Positions 58,600 through 64,000 of a DNA stretch of 64,000 bases are shown one piece after another. Under the pieces are notes generated by a model that did no database searches, had not been told where the DNA came from, and saw only the letters and a program-made list of their open reading frames with translations. Source of the DNA: Pomacea canaliculata (taxonomy: Eukaryota; Mollusca; Gastropoda; Architaenioglossa; Ampullariidae); contig NC_037594.1 of assembly GCF_003073045.1 (NCBI RefSeq), forward strand, positions 18,482,927-18,546,926. Direction: 5' to 3'. The first letter of the stretch is position 1; each line of letters begins with the position of its first letter. A program made the position numbers and the translations under genes.

Positions 58600-58770
58600 T
58601 TAACCATTTCTGAGAAGCGCATCTTTCGATACCCGTGTGGCGCAGCAAGCTTTCCCCCAGTCCACCCAGCTGTCAGAAATGAGTACCTTGTACCTGACTA
58701 CACAGCTAAGAGGGGGAAGTGATGCAGCGAGGGAGAGGAGATGGATACCGCACTCACATAAAGATTAATC
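58600..58770 (+). repeat. possible tRNA-derived SINE copy
   Basis: Contains ttcgatacccgtgtggcgc (B-box-like), then ccccagtccacccagctgtc, gagtaccttgtacctgac and ggagatggataccgcactca. It shares head and tail blocks with the candidate at 7740-7890. Confidence 0.4.
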
Positions 58771-61700
58771 CGAGGAAAGTGAAGTCTCTAACACCCCACA
58801 ACGATCTAAAAAAAAGAACCCACCCACCTCATCCCCCAGCCCCTAAAGGGGACGACCTTTACCTTTTCTGTGTCAAGAGCTGTTGACGAATAATGTTGTG
58901 GTGGTTGTTGCTTGACCTCTTAGGTGCCGAACTCATTATTGATGCCAACAGGTAGGAACTGAAACTAGTGAACAGCAAGGGCTTACTGAAGGGGTGGGAT
59001 AGGGTTGGGGGCTGCAGGGTAACCGACAGAGAACGGATGAGTTCAGGCATTTTGCGTCGTTTGCTCCCGGGTGGCCCGCAATACCTCGGAACGCCACTGG
59101 CTGAACAAGGAAAGCGAGAAGGACGATGACAGAGTGGATGATGGATGGGTGATTGGTCTTATGTTAGCTGTAAACAGGCCGCATATCGTGATCTTGGAGA
59201 AGTTTCAGGTTAAAAGCCAGCCTTGTATAACCACGTAAAATTCGAAACTTAACCGCTGTTTGTTCCACTCGGGTTCGAGTTTACGAGTCCAGGGGCGATG
59301 CTAACGGATTCGGCTTTCGTTATCGCACACGCAGTAGTCATTAATGTTAGGGTCCGGGTCAGTGTTACAGTTAATGTCCAATGAAAGGTTTGGTTTAGGG
59401 TTCGGGTATGTGAATAGAGCTTACCCTCGCAGAAATAACGGGTATATGAAATATTGAAATCTTTACAAACACAAATTCATTTATTTTTATTCACTTTCTT
59501 GTTATGTTTGATGTTTTGATTACCTGAACTTTTCTTGTTATTCGTTGTGAAAAAAAATGTGGGTCTCGCTATGGTCCAGTTGGGCAAAACATGTGTGACA
59601 CATTGTCGTATTTTTTTTTATTATTATTATGGTCTTCATTCAGGGTATGAAAAATAATTCTACAAACAGGACGCCAGGTAAGCAACCCCAGTCATATGAC
59701 AACATTCTTATTTGAGGAAACAGTAAATATCAACTAGTCCTTTTTCCTGTGTATGTGTGTGCAATAAGTCGATTTTAATATCTTTACAGACTTCTCGTTC
59801 ATCATCATTTGCAAGTCTCTTTCCCTCTCTGCTCCGACTTACAAAATTTCATCATCATCGTCATTGGCAAGTCTCTCTCTCTGTGTGTGGAGACATTGAG
59901 GATAGAAGGACAGAAGAACAGAGAAAGAACACTTTCAACAGGCTGTTTGTTTACTAAGCCTGTTTGATTAAGATTGAGAAGGGGGCGCAACCTTTTTCAG
60001 TTTTCTTCACAACGGCGAAGAGACCAGTGACGTCAATTTGAACAGGTCTGAATGTATGCGATGTGAGGTCGGAGGTCATCGATCAGTCGACAAGAGAGCG
60101 TGTCCGAATTACTTTAGAGGTTAGGTGGCGAGGTTTCATTCTCCACGCGATTACAGGTAAATACCTCCTCGCTATTGTGGATCAGCCATAATTTGATGGT
60201 TAATGCCCTTGTTTTAGAGATAATAAACCTCGCCAAGTCCTTACCTTGCCGAGGCTATAACCATGATTATTAAATTATCCACCACTTTATGAATAATAAT
60301 ACCGGTAGCCAATCGACATACATCCATCTGGATATTGATGTACCTGTTATATGACAATTTTTTTTTATATCTTACCGCCATCTCCGGGACAAGCAGGACC
60401 GAAAGGAGTCGCATACTTAGTAGCTAATGAGATGGCAAATGTCCGAGTTTTTGATGGTGTGCATAGGGTCGAACATTCTGTCCCTTTCTTAAAGGCCAAC
60501 ACGAGCCCCAAAAATATATTCATATGAGTGGGTTTAGTTGACTAAGAGATACAAAGTCCCAAAACCGTTTCGTTCTCTTCAAGCACAGCAATTCTCAAAA
60601 CTAGAGACCAAAACCTTATTTTCCAAAATGTCACAAAGGATTTTTAGTTGTAACCAGAGCGGGTGTGGGCATGAATGACCGGCTGGGTACAGCATTCGCA
60701 CTCAGCAAACATCCGACAATTCATGATCAGCCATTTATTAACCCAGAAAACCTACCATACCCAGACATCGGCTCTCGTTACAAGGGAAACGTCCCAAGTG
60801 CTCGTGCTCTTGTGTTAAAATTAGCTTATGACACAGGAAGAGTGAATTTAGTTCAGTCCCATATACTTGGTTTACCGTAGACTACCCGTAGTAAATGTAA
60901 ACAGAGATTGCTGTCGGTGATAGTGAGTCGTTTACCGCATTCCTGTGTGGAGCTTTTGAAAGGGCGTTAACTTCCTGCTGGTCTGAGGACCGCGGAGATG
61001 ACTTGCTGTTTTCAGTTTGGAAATATTTGCTCTTCGGCCATTAATCTGTTCTGCTGTCTCTGAGAGAGAGGTTTTGCTTAAAAGTTGTCAGCTCACGAGA
61101 ATGAGTCGATAATGACTCCACTGAATGAATTTCAACACATACACTATCTCATACACACACAAAAAACAAACATAGTTCTTTTTCAAATATTTTCTTGAAA
61201 TCGTACATTGGACGATATTTGCACAATGGCGAGTGAACACTGCTTTCTCACACGCAGCGGACAGGTTATTACACATCAAATAAAGCACATGCGAAAATAG
61301 AACTGAACACCACACTGAAATCTACCGGCAAAATTCATCTTTTCTACTGCTTCCACACACACAAATAGACAAAACAGTCACCAAGCAAACCTGACAAAAA
61401 GCAGGCGTAGCAAACAAACTAATTTTACTCGAGTTGAACCCACAGGGCACTCTCGCCCTCCCTCCTCCTCTCCAGCATGCACGACGAACATACACCAGGG
61501 GTAGAGGGGAGAGGGTGAAGGTAAGATCAGACAACCTGGGGGTCTCTAGTCGCAAGAGTCTACTTTCAGCTTTTCAGCAGCAGCATAAATATGGCGACTG
61601 GAGAAGGACCATGTAGTTCTGGTAGGAGGGAGCAAAATGTGTCAGCGTATATTTAAAGAATTTGCATGTGTAACGGCAAAGTACAGTTCACGCAGATGCT

Positions 61701-63443
61701 AGCATTACAAACCTCTTTTTTTTCTCTCAATAAAACCCAGTTCGGTTATAAATGCCTGGGTCACGACGGCTGATTAACCACGTCTTCTGCAGGCAATCAT
61801 AGGCCTTTCGAAGATCAGCCTTTCTGTGACAAGAGTAAGGAGGAATAAAAAAAACCTGTATAAAATACTTTTGCCATGAGATCGTCTGGACGAAATTTTA
61901 TTACAGAGCAAAAACACGCAAACCTTTCTGAAGGAAAGGATTTCGCAGGCTCGCTTGAAACACGTGACCGGAAGAACACTGATACACGATGTCACTGAAC
62001 TATGTCACAGTGTAAAAGACATGACGGAAGAACACGTGTAAACTGAATGTGTAGACTACGGTATGGTGTAAAATAGCAAGAAGTGTGGGAGGACAGCACC
62101 TTCACAACAATCAGGCTAGGTAAAACACGGGCTAAATACAGTAAAACTGAGATTTGTCTTCAACCACGGGTTGGAGCATCCCTGCGGCAGGACACTGGAT
62201 GTGGTCGACAAATGTTGTGCATCTCTTGTCCTCGCATCGACATTTTGGCCAACATTTCACAAATGCACAAATCTGGCATCAACACAGCCATCAGCAGGCT
62301 TTGGCTCAATACATGAACGAAGTGAACACGCATACATGGGTATGACATTTCCTCTCTTTCTCTCACACGACAACAACATGCGCGCGCAAGTGATGGACTA
62401 ACTGACACCAAATAAATAAGTGGGGGAGCCCATAAAAAAAATTAAAAATCTGATTTAACCTATCAGGACATGTCAATGTCAAAATTGCATATGCTGGAAG
62501 AAGGACGTGGGAAGTCGTTTCTTATCAGACTTTTACCGAGTTGACATTCATACATAAAGCGTTTAGATGAAGTGATGGTTACAAACAAAACAAACAAAAA
62601 ATACAGCAAACAAGTTAGTCCACAAGGTTGTCTAAGAACCAGTCGTTACAAAATGCAACCCACGGGGAGCCAACGAGGCATCAGTGTTTGTTTCGTATCT
62701 CCAAACAAGAGACCACGAAAAGTTACACGGAGAGAGGATGTGAGCACGTTAACGAACAGTTAAACCGAACGTTCATAAAACCCAGAACGAGGGTTTCATT
62801 TTTCCACAACCTTTTCACCGAGAAGCGACGGAAGAACGTGTGAGCACTGAGGTGAGGCATCGGATGGGTGACAATGTCTTTTGGCAAAATATTATTGTTT
62901 TTTCTTCTCGACCAGTTTTGTTTTTCCTGAAACACGGGTCCGTGATTCAGAGCGAAATGTTTTTGTAGCTAAAGGACTGCGTGGGGCTCGATGTCTGGAC
63001 GGTCCGACACGTTTCGCTGTCAGGCTGCAGACTGAAGGATCGGATATCTGTCGCGTCGCACGCCCGCATGCGAGGGCAGCAGCACATCATCGCCAGGTGG
63101 GACAGGTGAGCTGAAGCGTTAACAGGTACAGTGACTAAGCTGGTCCTAAAGTGTGTGTGTAAAGGTTCATCATCATCATCAGCTGCTGATCTGCAATATC
63201 TAGATAAGTTGCTGTGGTTGTATTTTGTCATTTGTCCCTTATCAGCCTCCCCTCACGTCATCCAGGCCGTACTGCAAGCACCAGGTAAACATAATGTTTC
63301 ATAATGCCACCATATCTTTCGAGATCGTTCCACCACCACATCCACTCAAAGTGAAGAAAGTGGTGAGTACTTAAGTTTTCAACAGAAAACCGTTCTCCGA
63401 CCCTTAAAAAAAAAACACCCCAAAAACCAACATGTCCGCTCAC

Positions 63444-64000
63444 TTAGCATCTGTTGCAAATGTCCAGAGCTTGCTGGCACACCTGGTGGGCCTCATGGCT
63501 GTCGAAAAGTCTGTCACAGTCCGCCAGGTGGCGCCCCGACGCCAGGCCGTCGAGACTGAGAGCTGTGAACTCTCCCTCCAGAGAGAAGCTGCAGCGATCT
63601 CCGGCCTGCAGGTCGCTGGCTGCCGCCTCCAGTACCAGACTGTTGCGGCTGCGCGGCCGCTGGTGGTGGTAATGGTACTGCTGCTGCAGGAACTGCTCGC
63701 CTTCGCCGCTGTCATAGGACAGGTCGAGGATGTCGGCTGACGAGTTGGAGCTCAGGCTGCCGATGCTCAGGCGCTTTCGGGCGTCCTCCATCAGCGAGCC
63801 TCGATTCGCCCCTCCTGTTCCAGTCGCCGCCGTCGTCTTCAAGATCCCCTTGCGTCGTCGCACGACCTTGGAAGGATCAGGGTCAAAGCTGCACGTGCAC
63901 TGAGCGCTGCTGAGGGGCTCCAATCCCGACAGCCCCTGTTTTCCGGTGTTAGGGGTCGGACTCGGGGGCTGCGGGACGGAGGTGACGGCGTAGCGGGAGT
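63444..64000 (-). CDS. C-terminal exon of a possible NUAK-like protein kinase (partial)
   Basis: The minus-strand frame is open from the window edge to a TAA at 63444-63446 and reads about 184 residues, ending ICNRC. No kinase domain is visible here. It includes a Pro/Ser stretch (PPSPTP), the basic motif RRRKGILK, ARKRLSIGSLSSNSSADIL, DLSYDSGEGEQF and a Cys/His-rich end. GILK motifs that bind protein phosphatase 1 are characteristic of NUAK1-type AMPK-related kinases. That similarity is my only reason for the name, and other PP1-binding proteins fit as well. The GC-rich codon use contrasts with the AT-rich flank, which supports real coding. Upstream exons lie beyond the window. Confidence 0.5.
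   Translation of the reverse strand, partial: SRYAVTSVPQPPSPTPNTGKQGLSGLEPLSSAQCTCSFDPDPSKVVRRRKGILKTTAATGTGGANRGSLMEDARKRLSIGSLSSNSSADILDLSYDSGEGEQFLQQQYHYHHQRPRSRNSLVLEAAASDLQAGDRCSFSLEGEFTALSLDGLASGRHLADCDRLFDSHEAHQVCQQALDICNRC

Larger units (their letters stand above)
53860..60035. promoter_or_regulatory. cluster of seven palindromic CRE sites
   Basis: TGACGTCA occurs at 53860, 53893, 55539, 55551, 55748, 57921 and 60028. Such an octamer is expected less than once in this length by chance. The sites could bind CREB/ATF factors. The region has no recognised gene, and the NUAK-like exon at the right edge points towards it with its 3' end. Confidence 0.45.
54236..63443. other. intergenic / 3' flank of NUAK-like gene, no complete gene recognised
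   Basis: No coding exon recognised. Besides the CRE sites it contains a dispersed repeat (55303-55470), a GGCT tandem run near 56530, a (GT)n tract at 58075-58090, a YY1-type AAGATGGCCGC at 58485-58495, poly-A near 58268 and a SINE candidate at 58.6 kb. A GC-rich stretch at 62950-63110 may be 3' untranslated sequence of the gene at the right edge. Confidence 0.4.

Noticed and set aside
60665..60880. 71-codon plus-strand open frame with fairly normal composition
   Set aside because: No splice sites, motifs or family match that I could see. Too short to support alone.

Overview
The window is animal nuclear DNA. It is AT-rich, its genes are split by GT-AG introns, and it carries hAT, Tigger/pogo, LINE and SINE-like repeats. 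Codon use, the repeat types and the protein sequences fit a lophotrochozoan, most likely a mollusc, but nothing here fixes the species. I recognise four protein-coding genes (forkhead, Rho, NAPE-PLD and MADF-BESS), one small gene of unknown function, and the 3' end of a possible NUAK-like kinase gene. Exon coordinates come from reading splice sites and phases by eye.

Left part (1-24.4 kb). A forkhead transcription factor gene lies on the minus strand (4.8-6.5 kb). Its reading frame is broken four times by small indels, so the assembly is suspect there or the gene is decaying. At 14.8-24.3 kb, also minus strand, is a Rho GTPase locus. One shared 52-codon exon (P-loop and switch I) is followed by two complete, equally long alternative last exons. 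Each encodes the rest of the G domain, a polybasic tail and a different CAAX box (CTLL or CIVL). By exon structure this single locus can make two 192-residue RhoA-type proteins. This is the most interesting feature of the window.

Middle (28-45.2 kb). A complete N-acyl-phosphatidylethanolamine phospholipase D gene (NAPE-PLD) lies on the minus strand (28.1-31.6 kb). An orphan, truncated copy of the start of its second coding exon sits about 2.5 kb upstream, beside a dispersed repeat. At 36.3-41.5 kb a small unrecognised minus-strand gene has a textbook hAT transposon relic (14-bp TIRs, 8-bp target duplication) just downstream of its main coding exons. Head-to-head with it, a three-exon MADF-BESS gene lies on the plus strand (42.4-44.0 kb). 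A decayed LINE follows.

Right part (45-64 kb). No complete gene was recognised. The region holds promoter-like clusters (YY1, ETS and CRE motifs), a Tigger/pogo deletion derivative (46.4-47.2 kb), a 5'-truncated LINE with a 13-bp target duplication (50.0-50.7 kb), SINE-like repeats, and an unusual concentration of full palindromic CRE sites (TGACGTCA). At the right edge a minus-strand coding exon enters from outside the window. It carries an RRRKGILK motif and may be the C-terminus of a NUAK-like kinase.
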